From Zhouia spongiae (lineage in GTDB: Bacteria > Bacteroidota > Bacteroidia > Flavobacteriales > Flavobacteriaceae): 64,000 nucleotides of DNA. The first letter of the stretch is position 1; every line of letters starts with the position of its first letter. Both the position numbers and the translations under genes were made by a program. The stretch spans positions 806,001 through 870,000 of the forward strand of contig NZ_CP094326.1 in the NCBI RefSeq assembly GCF_022760175.1, written 5' to 3'. Below are positions 40,641-49,723 of this stretch, in pieces. Under the pieces are notes generated by a model. It was not told where the DNA came from. It searched no databases and worked only from the letters and a program-made list of their open reading frames with translations.

Positions 40641-40741
40641 AGAAAAAAGCCCGGTATAAAACCGGGCTTCCATTAACCAACCAAAACTTTAAATTATGAA
40701 AACTTTACTTAAAGTTACAAAAGGGCACCACCCCTTTTGCG
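40641..40741 (-). ncRNA. Candidate small RNA with own promoter, hairpins and terminator
   Basis: On the minus strand, -33 TTG (40775-40773), 19 bp, and -7 TAAATTTG (40753-40746) form a near-consensus promoter. The predicted transcript of about 100 nt starts near 40741. It carries an 8-bp perfect stem CAAAAGGG/CCCTTTTG (40718-40739, loop of 6), a second stem AACTTT/AAAGTT (40701-40716), and ends in GCCCGGT/ACCGGGC (40649-40667) followed by six T. No gene lies downstream within reach, since umuD is on the other strand. Central bases resemble the module at 6150-6240. Confidence 0.55.
40649..40667 (-). terminator. Terminator between umuD and hpd
   Basis: GCCCGGT (40649-40655) pairs with ACCGGGC (40661-40667), loop ATAAA. 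The T-run (six) is on the minus strand, so it best serves the minus-strand small RNA; on the plus strand it follows the umuD stop by 8 bp and may work weakly. Confidence 0.85.
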
Positions 40742-40858
40742 TAGACAAATTTACGGCAAGTTTTTTGCTATGCAAGCATAATAACTAAACTTTAACTTAT
40801 TTAACAATGCCTTAGCAACAAACCAAGTTTAAAACTGATAAAAACGTAACAAAAAGCT

Positions 40859-42022
40859 CTATTCCAGGGTTCCTCTAAGCTCCTGTTCACGCTCTATACT
40901 CTCAAACAATGCTTTAAAATTACCTGCTCCAAATCCCTGGGCACCCATTCGTTGAATTATTTCGAAGAAAAGAGTTGGCCGGTCTTCTACCGGTTTGGTA
41001 AAAATCTGCAATAGATACCCCTCCTCGTCTGCGTCGACCAATATAGACAATTTCTGCAACTCTTTTATATCTTCTTTCATCATCTTCATATGTTCTCCCA
41101 AACGTTCAGGAAGCGCATCGTAATAGGCTTGCGGAGGCGGTGGCAAGAATTCAATCCCCCTCGCCTTTAACTGCCTTACCGTTTCTATTATATCGTCTGT
41201 TGCCACGGCAATATGTTGTACACCTGAACCTTCATAAAAATCTAAATATTCTTCTATCTGAGATCTCTTCTTGCCTTCTGCCGGCTCATTGATAGGAAAT
41301 TTTATACGCCCGTTACCATTACTCATCACCTTGCTCATTAATGCTGAGTATTCAGTATGGATCTGTTTATCATCGAAGGTCAGGAAATTTACAAATCCCA
41401 TTACATCTTCATACCATTTCACCCACTTGTTCATTTCTCCCCAGCCAACATTACCAACCATGTGGTCAATATACTTCAGCCCCACCGGTGCCGGATTGTA
41501 TTCAGATTCCCATTTTCTATAACCCGGTAAAAAAGCTCCGTTATAATTTTTACGTTCTACAAACATATGCACCGTTTCTCCATAGGTATAAATCCCCGAC
41601 CTCACAACTTCTCCGTGCTCATCTTTTTCCAGTGTCGGTTCCATAAAGGGTTTTGCACCGCGCTTGGTCGTTTCTTCAAATGCTGCACGTGCATCCTCTA
41701 CCCACAGCGCTACCACCTTTACACCATCACCATGCTTTACAATATGATCATTAATAGGAGACGAAGAGTTAAGCGGCGTTGTTAATACCAATCGGATTTT
41801 ATCCTGTGCCAGAACATATGACACCCTGTCTCTTATGCCTGTTTCCAGACCCGAATAAGCCAGCGACTGAAAACCAAATGCGGTTTTATAGAAATGAGCT
41901 GCCTGCTTTGCATTCCCTACATAAAATTCTACATAATCTGTTCCTAACAGGGGTAAAAAATCTTGTGCCCCCTTAAATATTTTTTCGAGTCCGTAATCTA
42001 CGGACTTAACTTCTTTTGACAT
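40859..42022 (-). CDS. hpd: 4-hydroxyphenylpyruvate dioxygenase
   Basis: Fe(II) dioxygenase that turns 4-hydroxyphenylpyruvate into homogentisate in tyrosine catabolism. The 387-residue protein has two vicinal-oxygen-chelate halves. Iron ligands are the histidine in KYIDHMVGNV (about 185), the histidine in GVQHIAVATDDI (about 270) and the glutamate in PTLFFEIIQRMG (about 354). The C-terminal motif QGFGAGNFKALFESIEREQELRG gates the active site. hmgA, the next enzyme, lies 42 bp upstream on the same strand, so homogentisate is made and opened by one operon. Maleylacetoacetate isomerase and fumarylacetoacetase are not in the window. Confidence 0.97.
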   Translation of the reverse strand: MSKEVKSVDYGLEKIFKGAQDFLPLLGTDYVEFYVGNAKQAAHFYKTAFGFQSLAYSGLETGIRDRVSYVLAQDKIRLVLTTPLNSSSPINDHIVKHGDGVKVVALWVEDARAAFEETTKRGAKPFMEPTLEKDEHGEVVRSGIYTYGETVHMFVERKNYNGAFLPGYRKWESEYNPAPVGLKYIDHMVGNVGWGEMNKWVKWYEDVMGFVNFLTFDDKQIHTEYSALMSKVMSNGNGRIKFPINEPAEGKKRSQIEEYLDFYEGSGVQHIAVATDDIIETVRQLKARGIEFLPPPPQAYYDALPERLGEHMKMMKEDIKELQKLSILVDADEEGYLLQIFTKPVEDRPTLFFEIIQRMGAQGFGAGNFKALFESIEREQELRGTLE

Positions 42023-42064
42023 TATATTCTGTTTTTAGTTGTGATCTTGAATTTTTAACACTTA

Positions 42065-43225
42065 TTAATCTTCTAACCATGACTGATAATAAGTATCATC
42101 GGCAATAGCCATGGCTTCTTCCGTAAGCTGTAGTGGCTTAAAAGTATCTACCATAACCGCCAGCTCGTCTGTTTTTTCTTTCCCGATACTTCTCTCTGTA
42201 GCTCCTGGATGTGGCCCATGAGGAATCCCTGCGGGGTGCAAAGAGATATGACCGGCATCTATATCATTCCTGCTCATAAAATCTCCGTCGACGTAATACA
42301 ATACCTCATCAGAGTCTATATTACTATGGTTATACGGTGCCGGAATGGCATCCGGATGGTAATCGTATAAACGGGGCACAAAACTACAAACCACAAAAGC
42401 ATCCGTTTCAAAAGTCTGATGCACCGGAGGCGGTTGGTGAACACGGCCTGTAATCGGTTCGAAATCGTGAATACTTAACGCGTAAGGATAATTAAACCCA
42501 TCGTACCCCACTACATCAAAAGGGTGTGTTGCATACACCATATCAAACAGTTCATTTTGCTTTTTAATTTTCATTAAAAAGTCTCCCTTTTCATCATTGG
42601 TCTCTAACTCGTACGGCCTCCTGATATCGCGTTCGCAAAATGGGGAATGCTCTAAAAGCTGACCGAACCAGTTCCTGTATCTTTTTGGAGTATAAATCGG
42701 CCTGTGCGATTCAACAATAAACAACCTGTTATCTTCAGTATCGAAATCTATCTTGTATATGGTTCCCCTCGGAACTATAAGATAATCTCCATATTTGAAG
42801 TCTAAATTTCCCAGGTGGGTACGCAATTTACCGCTTCCCTTATGAATAAAGATCATTTCATCAGCATCGGTATTCTTATAAAAATAATCTTTCGTCGAAT
42901 GTTTAGGTGCTGCCAGAATAATTGTGCAGTCGCTGTTTGTTAATACCGGTTTTCTACTCTCGAGATAATCATTTTCAGGCTGCACTTTAAACCCGTGAAA
43001 ACGATATGACTGAATATTATTTTTAATTGCCACCTTTGGCGAAACATCTTTTTTACCTTTTATGTCTTTCACCTGGGTAGGCCTGTGAATATGGTACATA
43101 TTGGTTGACATTCCATCAAAACCTATGGTTCCGAACAATTGCTCATAATACAATTCGCCGTTAGGTTTTTTAAATATGGTATGTCGTTTATGGGGGATCT
43201 CTCCCAATTTATGATAAAAAGGCAT
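42065..43225 (-). CDS. hmgA: Homogentisate 1,2-dioxygenase
   Basis: Opens the ring of homogentisate to maleylacetoacetate. The 386-residue protein has the cupin-type core; visible features are EMIFIHKGSGKLRTHLGNLDFKYGDYLIVPRGTIYKI, ESHRPIYTPKRYRNWFGQLLEHSPFCERDIRRP and the C-terminal metal region SDEVLYYVDGDF with SLHPAGIPHGPHPG. The bacterial Bacteroidota form is shorter than the human enzyme (445). It is the first gene of an hmgA-hpd pair. The 250-bp gap upstream carries two mutually exclusive hairpins. Confidence 0.95.
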   Translation of the reverse strand: MPFYHKLGEIPHKRHTIFKKPNGELYYEQLFGTIGFDGMSTNMYHIHRPTQVKDIKGKKDVSPKVAIKNNIQSYRFHGFKVQPENDYLESRKPVLTNSDCTIILAAPKHSTKDYFYKNTDADEMIFIHKGSGKLRTHLGNLDFKYGDYLIVPRGTIYKIDFDTEDNRLFIVESHRPIYTPKRYRNWFGQLLEHSPFCERDIRRPYELETNDEKGDFLMKIKKQNELFDMVYATHPFDVVGYDGFNYPYALSIHDFEPITGRVHQPPPVHQTFETDAFVVCSFVPRLYDYHPDAIPAPYNHSNIDSDEVLYYVDGDFMSRNDIDAGHISLHPAGIPHGPHPGATERSIGKEKTDELAVMVDTFKPLQLTEEAMAIADDTYYQSWLED

Positions 43226-43476
43226 AGTTTTAATTTTTGAAGAATTAAGTTTTGGATAATAATAAAAACACTACCCGTCTCTTTAATCATTTAACAGTCA
43301 ACCTCCCGTCGCAATGAGGTTGTCAGGAACAACTCACTCAGGATTTCTCTTGATGAGATAATGGAGTAATAAGAGTAAATCTGCCCAAAAATTTGTCATA
43401 TCTCTACAAATATCGGTATTTTTTTAGAGAATATCATAAGTTTTGCAATAGCATACGGCACATCGGCTGAAATGTT
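43226..43476 (-). promoter_or_regulatory. hmgA upstream region with competing hairpins
   Basis: Two overlapping stems occur: CAACCTC/GAGGTTG (43299-43305, 43316-43322) and GTTGT/ACAAC (43319-43323, 43329-43333). They share bases 43319-43322 and cannot form together, as in an attenuator. A weak -7-like GATATTTG lies on the minus strand near 43410. No gene is visible here. Confidence 0.4.
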
Positions 43477-45723
43477 CTAAAACCAAAAACCAACATTAAA
43501 CAGCCACTGTCCTTTGCCTCTTTCAGGAGACCATGTATACTTAGCCTCGATCGGCCCTAAGAAGGTTTCAAGACCGTAACCTATAGCATATCCGGTATAA
43601 TCAGGCTTGCTAAACCACTCTCCGCTATTAAACAGACCATCCTGGACGTTAGCAAAATTCGCAGCAAAGTTCACATGGTTCTTCTTAACAAATTCCCAAT
43701 CAACAGCAGCCTGAGCCTTGACAAAACTATCGCCTCCAAAGCTTAAAAAATCATACCCGTAAAAAGGAATAAAATTATTAATAAAGTTATTTCCATAGCC
43801 ACCCAGAACAAAATCAAGAGAGCTCAGTTCAGTATTCCCTAATTTAAATCCTCCTTCGGCAAAACTATTAAAAGACAGGTTTTTTGCTACGGGAAAAGCA
43901 AACCCAAGCTTGGCTTTGGCAATAGAAAATTCATCAAAAACACCCGTATAATCATCCGGAGAACTAAAATATAAATGAAAATCACCATCAAAATAAATCC
44001 CCCTGGAAGGAAAATACCTGTCGTCAAAACTATCAAACCTCAAGAATCCGTAGGTGCTGAAATAATTACTATTATCAAATTGAATATTATCACCATCGTC
44101 TCCTGTGATGGTTTCAGATTCAATTTGCAGATATTTATGTTCTAAACCGGCTCCAAATGAAAATTCTTCTCTAAATACTGATTGCAGATACACCTGATTG
44201 GTAAGGTCATCCAGTTCTATATCGAGCTGAGAGATACCCTCAGGGGCATTCAATACCGTCCCGTCTCTCAAAAAATTGAAATTTACAGGTTTCCGAAAAG
44301 AGTTATACCTCGATTTCACACCGAAGCTCCAGTAAAACCCTTTATCGATATAATATTCAAGATTATAACGGATGCGGTCGCCCAAAATAAAATCCACAGA
44401 AGCCACATCGTCATCAAACAATAAGTGTTTTTTTGTCAGGTTAACCAATACGGCCGATTTATACAGGCCATCATAGTGTACTCCCAGCCTCAAAAACAAA
44501 CTCGCAGGGGTTTCCTCAACCTCCATTATTAGGTTCTCCTTCCCGGTTTCTGCATCGTGTTTAAGCTCATATTGAATTCCCTTAAAGTTATTTGTAGCAG
44601 AAAGGTTACTGATCCCCTCATTGAACTTTTCAAAAGTAATCAACTCATCTTTCTTAAAGCGAAGCTTACCCCTTATATAAGCTCTTGAGTAACGGTCATA
44701 CCCCTTGATGTCTATCGTACTCAGACTAAGGGTATCTCTCCTATACGGCCGGATAACCGACTGGATGTATCTTTCTTTTTTTTGAAGAGCAGCCAGGCTA
44801 TCCAAAAGGGAGGATTGTTCCTTGGCCGCATAATAACCTCTTTTATATATCTGTGTTCCCTGATCGAACGAAAGCACATTAAAATCTGTAATGTCCGGCT
44901 TTATATAAACATCGGTTTTTTTTATTTTTTCCTTCATGACCAGGGCTGTTCTGTAATTACTTATCTGCATAAGTATTTCGTTAGCCGCTTTCAGGGATTC
45001 CCTGTCCGCCAAATCATCCTGGACATCAACCCCAATTATCACATCCATCCCTTTTGCCCTTACTTCATCTATCGGGTAATTGTTAACCACCCCGCCATCA
45101 ATTAATACCTTACCATTTATCTCTACAGGCTCAAACACCGACGGCAATGCACCACTTGCTGCAATAGCCCGGGGCAGGTACCCCTCATCCAAGATAACCT
45201 CTTCTCCGGTCTCAATGTTGGTTGCTATACAAAAATAGGGAATGGGCAACTTGTTAAAATCATCGACATCTCTTACATGAAATAATAATTGCGAGTAGAG
45301 ATTATATACATTTTGTCCCTTTGATATGGCAGATGGAACAGAAATTTTAAAACGGTCGAAAGGGACCGTTAAAGCATAGCGTTCACTATTATTCTTTTCA
45401 TAGAATGTCTTTGCCGACCTCGGCACCTCATCTTGTATTAATTTCTGAAAATCAACACTCCTAAAAATAGAATCGAGTTCATTAGACGAATAGCCCGAAG
45501 CATACATAGCCCCGATAATAGCCCCCATGCTCGTTCCTCCAATATAATCGATCCGCAATCCAGCCTCTTCAATTGCTTTTAAAACACCAATATGCGCAAG
45601 TCCTTTTGCTCCGCCACCACTTAAAACCAGTCCGATTTTCAAATCTTTCTGACCCTTATCCTGGGCTAAAGAAACTACACTCCCTAAAAGAATCGATAAA
45701 ACAGAAAGCAAGAATTTTTTCAT
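43477..45723 (-). CDS. Patatin-like phospholipase fused to an outer-membrane barrel
   Basis: Secreted protein of 748 residues from the ATG at 45723, which gives a signal peptide (MKKFLLSVLSILLGSVVSLAQ); a longer frame would overlap uvrC and hide the signal. The patatin domain (about 28-320) has the oxyanion motif GGGAKG (36-41), nucleophile S65 in GGTSMGA and the aspartate D209 in IDGGVVNNYP. A POTRA-like segment (about 340-430) leads to a C-terminal BamA/Omp85-type barrel ending in GQWLFNVGFWF. This is the type Vd (PlpD-like) layout, where the barrel should export or display the lipase. Bacteroidota homologues are common. Whether the lipase is released is unknown. Confidence 0.92.
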   Translation of the reverse strand: MKKFLLSVLSILLGSVVSLAQDKGQKDLKIGLVLSGGGAKGLAHIGVLKAIEEAGLRIDYIGGTSMGAIIGAMYASGYSSNELDSIFRSVDFQKLIQDEVPRSAKTFYEKNNSERYALTVPFDRFKISVPSAISKGQNVYNLYSQLLFHVRDVDDFNKLPIPYFCIATNIETGEEVILDEGYLPRAIAASGALPSVFEPVEINGKVLIDGGVVNNYPIDEVRAKGMDVIIGVDVQDDLADRESLKAANEILMQISNYRTALVMKEKIKKTDVYIKPDITDFNVLSFDQGTQIYKRGYYAAKEQSSLLDSLAALQKKERYIQSVIRPYRRDTLSLSTIDIKGYDRYSRAYIRGKLRFKKDELITFEKFNEGISNLSATNNFKGIQYELKHDAETGKENLIMEVEETPASLFLRLGVHYDGLYKSAVLVNLTKKHLLFDDDVASVDFILGDRIRYNLEYYIDKGFYWSFGVKSRYNSFRKPVNFNFLRDGTVLNAPEGISQLDIELDDLTNQVYLQSVFREEFSFGAGLEHKYLQIESETITGDDGDNIQFDNSNYFSTYGFLRFDSFDDRYFPSRGIYFDGDFHLYFSSPDDYTGVFDEFSIAKAKLGFAFPVAKNLSFNSFAEGGFKLGNTELSSLDFVLGGYGNNFINNFIPFYGYDFLSFGGDSFVKAQAAVDWEFVKKNHVNFAANFANVQDGLFNSGEWFSKPDYTGYAIGYGLETFLGPIEAKYTWSPERGKGQWLFNVGFWF

Positions 45724-45742
45724 AGGATGAAGGTAATTATTT

Positions 45743-47530
45743 TTAGTGAAAAGCCTCATATATTTTCTGTGCTTTTGATACCCCCACAATTGCAATTAAC
45801 TTTTCTATGGAAGCTTCTTTAATCCGCTTAACGGATTTAAATTCTTTTAACAACTGAACTGCTGTTTTTTCTCCCACTCCGGGTATGTTTTCGAGTTCGG
45901 AATCAATAGCAGCATTACTTCGTTTTTGTCTGTGAAATGTAATCCCGAACCGGTGTGCCTCATTCCTCAGGTACTGGATTACCTTAAGGGTTTCCGACTT
46001 CTTATCCAGGTACATAGGAATGGAATCTCCGGGATAGTAGATTTCCTCCAGACGTTTAGCAATTCCGATTATGGCTATTTCCCCTCTGAGACCGAGAGCA
46101 TCAAGGCTTTTTAAAGCTGATGAAAGCTGCCCTTTACCTCCGTCTATCACAATTAACTGAGGAAGCGGCTCCCCTTCATCCAACAGCCTTTTATACCTGC
46201 GGTATACTACTTCTTCCATCGAGGCAAAATCATCCGGGCCGTCTACCGTTTTAATATTAAAATGCCTGTAATCTTTCTTACTGGGTTTTCCGTTTTTGAA
46301 AACCACACATGCCGCCACCGGATTTGTCCCTTGAATATTTGAGTTATCAAAACATTCAATATACCTCGGTTCTTCAGACAACCTAAGGTCATTCTTCATC
46401 TGCGACATCAGTCGATTGACATGACGGTCAGGATCCGTTATCTTAGCTTGTTTAAAGCGCTCCTGTCTGTAGAACCTGGCATTGCGCTCAGACAATTCCA
46501 AAAGCTTCTTTTTATCTCCGACTTTAGGTGTCGTTACTTTTATCCCGTCGCCGGCATCAACAATAAAAGGCACATATATTTCTTTTGACTGTGAATGGAA
46601 GCGTTGTCTTAATTCTGTAATAGCCAGCTCTAATAATTCCATATCGGTTTCATCGAGTTTCTTCTTCATCTCAATCGTATGGGCTCTTATAATAGCCCCG
46701 TATGAAAGCTGAAGAAAATTTACATACCCATACGCCTCATCCGAAACGATCGTAAAAACATCTACATTGGTTATTCTTGGGTTAACTATCGTTGATTTTG
46801 CCTGATAATTCTCCAGCACTTCCAGCTTTTCCTTGATTTTCTGGGCCTCTTCAAACTTTAGAGCTTCTGCAAATTGGTTCATTTGCTTTTTAAAAAGTTG
46901 CAGGGACTCTTTAAAGTTACCTTTCACTATTTCCCGAATGGCCCGGATTTGTTCATCATATTCCCCGACAGACTGAAAGCTTTCACAGGGTCCTAAGCAG
47001 TTTCCGATATGATACTCCAGACAAACTTTATATTTTCCGGCATCGATCTTTTCTTTAGAGAGGTCGTAGTTACAGGTCCTAAGCGGATATAACTCCTTAA
47101 TAAGATCTAATAAAGCCCTAACGGTCCTTACACTCGTATAGGGGCCAAAATACTCTGAGCCGTCGCGAATTAATTTCCGGGTTGAAAAAACCCTTGGAAA
47201 ACGCTCATTTTTAATGCATATCCAAGGATACGTTTTATCGTCTTTCAACATTACGTTGTAACGTGGCTGGTACTTTTTGATCATATTATTTTCCAGCAAA
47301 AGCGCATCTGTCTCTGTAGGAACCACAATATGCCTGATTTCTACGATCTTTTTTACCAGTACGCGGGTCTTTCCTGAATCATGCTCTTTATGAAAATAAG
47401 AGGACACTCTTTTTTTTAAATTTTTCGCTTTCCCGACATAGAGGATCTTCCCTTGTTTATCATAAAACTGATAAACCCCAGGATTATGGGGCAATGTTTG
47501 TAATTGAAGTTCTATCGATGCTTGACTCAT
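45743..47530 (-). CDS. uvrC: UvrC excinuclease subunit
   Basis: Makes the two incisions in nucleotide-excision repair with UvrB. The 595-residue protein has the GIY-YIG nuclease at the N-terminus (NPGVYQFYDKQGKILYVGKAKNL), a cysteine cluster CNYDLSKEKIDAGKYKVCLEYHIGNCLGPC, the UvrB-binding UVR motif (ALKFEEAQKIKEKLEVLENY, about 220), the RNase-H-like second nuclease (IECFDNSNIQGTNPVAACVVF, RHFNIKTVDGPDDFASMEEV) and C-terminal helix-hairpin-helix repeats (IPGVGEKTAVQLLKEFKSVKRIKEAS). All parts are present. Probable -7 TAATTTCG lies just upstream of the ATG (47538-47545 on the minus strand). Confidence 0.98.
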   Translation of the reverse strand: MSQASIELQLQTLPHNPGVYQFYDKQGKILYVGKAKNLKKRVSSYFHKEHDSGKTRVLVKKIVEIRHIVVPTETDALLLENNMIKKYQPRYNVMLKDDKTYPWICIKNERFPRVFSTRKLIRDGSEYFGPYTSVRTVRALLDLIKELYPLRTCNYDLSKEKIDAGKYKVCLEYHIGNCLGPCESFQSVGEYDEQIRAIREIVKGNFKESLQLFKKQMNQFAEALKFEEAQKIKEKLEVLENYQAKSTIVNPRITNVDVFTIVSDEAYGYVNFLQLSYGAIIRAHTIEMKKKLDETDMELLELAITELRQRFHSQSKEIYVPFIVDAGDGIKVTTPKVGDKKKLLELSERNARFYRQERFKQAKITDPDRHVNRLMSQMKNDLRLSEEPRYIECFDNSNIQGTNPVAACVVFKNGKPSKKDYRHFNIKTVDGPDDFASMEEVVYRRYKRLLDEGEPLPQLIVIDGGKGQLSSALKSLDALGLRGEIAIIGIAKRLEEIYYPGDSIPMYLDKKSETLKVIQYLRNEAHRFGITFHRQKRSNAAIDSELENIPGVGEKTAVQLLKEFKSVKRIKEASIEKLIAIVGVSKAQKIYEAFH

Positions 47531-47763
47531 AAGTACGAAATTACTAATTTGCCGTTGTTTTTACATTTTTTGCAAAAAGTTTAAACCGAGAATTTACCTA
47601 AATATTAGTCTATAAAAAAGTTATTATTTGCAGATCAATAGTTGTTTTTTTAGTATAAGCTTGTCAGCTTCTTGCTCATATCACCGGTCAATTTCATTAA
47701 ACCCAGAAAAGTAATCGGTAAAAAGGCACTAAAAATAGGCTCCCGGTCAGCAAAAACAGGCAC
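47531..47763. other. Divergent intergenic region uvrC / formyl-THF cyclo-ligase
   Basis: 233 bp with A+T-rich sequence. I see a likely uvrC promoter at the left side and a weak -7-like TTATTTG near 47625 for the plus strand, plus a short repeat AAGCT/AGCTT near 47657-47672. No coding frame of credible quality. Confidence 0.4.
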
Positions 47764-48336
47764 ATGAACATGTTCAAAACCGATCTCAGAGAAAAATATA
47801 AAACTTTAAGAAGTCTATTATCTACAGATGATATTGATTCATTCAGTATCAATATAGCCAACAATGTGCTTAAATTGCCCGTATGGGACAAAACTTATTA
47901 TCATATATTCTTAACCATCGAAGAACAAAAAGAAATAGACACCTCTTTTTTACTGAGTATCTTACACGGTAAGGACAAAGAAGTCGTTATTTCTAAAAGC
48001 AATTTTAACGACTACACTCTTTCTCATTACCTGTTAACTGAAAATACCCGTTTAAAAAAGAACCGGTACAACATCCCAGAACCCGTTGACGGACTCGAAG
48101 TCCCCGTAAAAAAAATAGACGTGGTATTTATTCCGCTTTTAGCTTTTGACAAAAAAGGGAACAGGGTCGGATACGGAAAAGGGTTTTATGACAAGTTCCT
48201 CTCGGAGTGCAAAGAGGACACCGTAAAGATCGGCCTCTCCTTTTTTGAACCGGATGACCTGATTGAAGACACTAACGAAAACGATATACAAATCGATTAT
48301 TGCATCACTCCTGAAAACATCTATTCTTTCCGTTAA
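47764..48336 (+). CDS. 5-formyltetrahydrofolate cyclo-ligase
   Basis: Converts 5-formyl-THF to 5,10-methenyl-THF with ATP. The 190-residue protein has the N-terminal basic helix (KTDLREKYKTLRSLLS) and the conserved substrate/ATP motif DVVFIPLLAFDKKGNRVGYGKGFYDKFLSE. Length is normal. A second in-frame ATG at 47770 could be the start instead of 47764; both are plausible. The 3-prime end overlaps lspA (opposite strand) by 4 bp. Confidence 0.93.
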   Translation: MNMFKTDLREKYKTLRSLLSTDDIDSFSINIANNVLKLPVWDKTYYHIFLTIEEQKEIDTSFLLSILHGKDKEVVISKSNFNDYTLSHYLLTENTRLKKNRYNIPEPVDGLEVPVKKIDVVFIPLLAFDKKGNRVGYGKGFYDKFLSECKEDTVKIGLSFFEPDDLIEDTNENDIQIDYCITPENIYSFR

Positions 48337-48956
48337 TCTTCTTTTTTAGGAAATGCTCTTTTATTAAATACCAGCAATATCCCTACTCCGAAACTTATCG
48401 AGGTATCGGCTATATTAAAAACAGGTTCAAAGAACCTGAAATGGTTTCCTCCCACAAAAGGCATCCACCCGGGTAACGTAGTGTCAATCATAGGAAAATA
48501 TAACATATCTACCACCTTCCCATGAAACAAACTACCGTAAGGCTCGTCAGCAAACATCGCTGCTACCTGTCCGTAGCTGTCATTAAAGATCATCCCGTAA
48601 AACACGGAATCTATAATATTCCCGAAGGCTCCCGCAAAAATCAATGCAATAGAAACTATTAATATTCTGGGACTATTTTTCCTGACACTGTCATACAGCC
48701 AGTAACCTATTCCACAAATCGCAAAGATCCTGAATACTGTTAACGACAATTTGGCTATCTCATCTGATACAAAAGGAAAGATATCACTCAATTTAGTACC
48801 CCAGGCAGCTCCTTCATTCTCTACAAAAAGAATCTTAAACCAACTAAATACTTCTACATATTCCCCTAAAACAAAATTTGTTTTTACATATATTTTTGAG
48901 ATCTGGTCTACCAAGAGAACCAATACTATAATGAAAATAGACTTTTTTAACGACAT
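48333..48956 (-). CDS. lspA: Lipoprotein signal peptidase II
   Basis: Inner-membrane aspartyl protease that cuts lipoprotein signal peptides after lipidation. The 207-residue protein has four membrane helices (about 5-22, 72-90, 98-116, 185-200). The catalytic pair is D116 in GAFGNIIDSVFYG and D184 in FNIADTSISFG, inside the family motifs. The periplasmic loop between them is long, about 60 residues (SYGQVAAMFADEPYGSLFHGKVVDMLYFP), a Bacteroidota feature. Many lipoproteins in this window are its likely substrates. It is downstream of the dksA-like and ileS genes, the usual Flavobacteriia order. Confidence 0.96.
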   Translation of the reverse strand: MSLKKSIFIIVLVLLVDQISKIYVKTNFVLGEYVEVFSWFKILFVENEGAAWGTKLSDIFPFVSDEIAKLSLTVFRIFAICGIGYWLYDSVRKNSPRILIVSIALIFAGAFGNIIDSVFYGMIFNDSYGQVAAMFADEPYGSLFHGKVVDMLYFPMIDTTLPGWMPFVGGNHFRFFEPVFNIADTSISFGVGILLVFNKRAFPKKED

Positions 48957-49021
48957 ACTGAATCCTTTATATATACACTTTCGGGGTTATCCCTGAAAAA
49001 TGAATCCCAAAAATGAATCTA

Positions 49022-49654
49022 TTATTCATTTTTAGATATGTAAATGTTCCCGTGAACAGTTTTTAATACAACAACATCATTTCCCGTTGGTACATCATCC
49101 TTACAGACAACCCCATATTCGGAGACTGCCTCTATTTGTCCTTTGGACGTTATATAAAATAAATCCCCTTTAAAAGAGTATGCATTTATCCTTCCGACTG
49201 TATTTTGAAAAAGGGTCTTTTCAGACCGTGTTTTTGTAACAATCTCATCGTACTTCCCCCGGATCTGTAATTCTGTATCGGCTCCGACCACATGCAGGCT
49301 CATGTTCTCAGGAAGCTCAACAGTAATCACCACCGACAATACCTTGTGAGCACTTAACTTATCATCAGGCACCTGAAACAGAGGCGTTAACTCCGCCTTT
49401 ATCCTTAAAGCCTTTCCTTCCTGACCTGAGACTATATATAGTTGTTCCTGATACGCTCCATTCATACGGGCCTTAATTGTTATGTCGGTTTTTTTTACAG
49501 TTGACACAACAACCTTATATGCGCTCAAAGCTTCTATTTCTACTTTTGAAATATTTCGGGAAGGGAGTACCTTTTCTACCTGCTTCTGGCTTCTCATTCC
49601 AAGTGGCAAAAAGCACAAGAACGATAAAAAGACAATTCTTCTATGACACAACAT
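49022..49654 (-). CDS. Secreted protein of unknown function, beta-rich
   Basis: Protein of 210 residues from the ATG at 49654, with a probable signal peptide (MLCHRRIVFLSFLCFLPLGMRSQ). An ATG 66 bp upstream adds residues that do not look like a signal. The mature part alternates short strands and turns (SKVEIEALSAYKVVVSTVKKTDITIKARMNG, MSLHVVGADTELQIRG, INAYSFKGDLFYITSKGQIEAVSEYGVV), a pattern like putative adhesin/DUF4097-type beta-helices. I cannot assign a family firmly. It lies between dksA-like and lspA on the same strand, 69 bp from the dksA-like gene if started here. Confidence 0.6.
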   Translation of the reverse strand: MLCHRRIVFLSFLCFLPLGMRSQKQVEKVLPSRNISKVEIEALSAYKVVVSTVKKTDITIKARMNGAYQEQLYIVSGQEGKALRIKAELTPLFQVPDDKLSAHKVLSVVITVELPENMSLHVVGADTELQIRGKYDEIVTKTRSEKTLFQNTVGRINAYSFKGDLFYITSKGQIEAVSEYGVVCKDDVPTGNDVVVLKTVHGNIYISKNE

Positions 49655-49723
49655 TAACAACACACATCTAAAAAACAAAAAACGCCCAATATTGGACGTT
49701 TTTATAGTTTTAAAAGTCATTTA

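Noticed and set aside
40696-40788. 30-codon plus-strand frame MKTLLKVTKGHHPFCVDKFT...
   Set aside because: It directly follows a terminator hairpin, has no plus-strand promoter, and its bases are explained better by the minus-strand promoter, stems and -7/-33 elements.
45724-45795. N-terminal extension of the patatin-barrel protein into uvrC
   Set aside because: Internal ATG at 45723 gives a clean signal peptide and removes the overlap.
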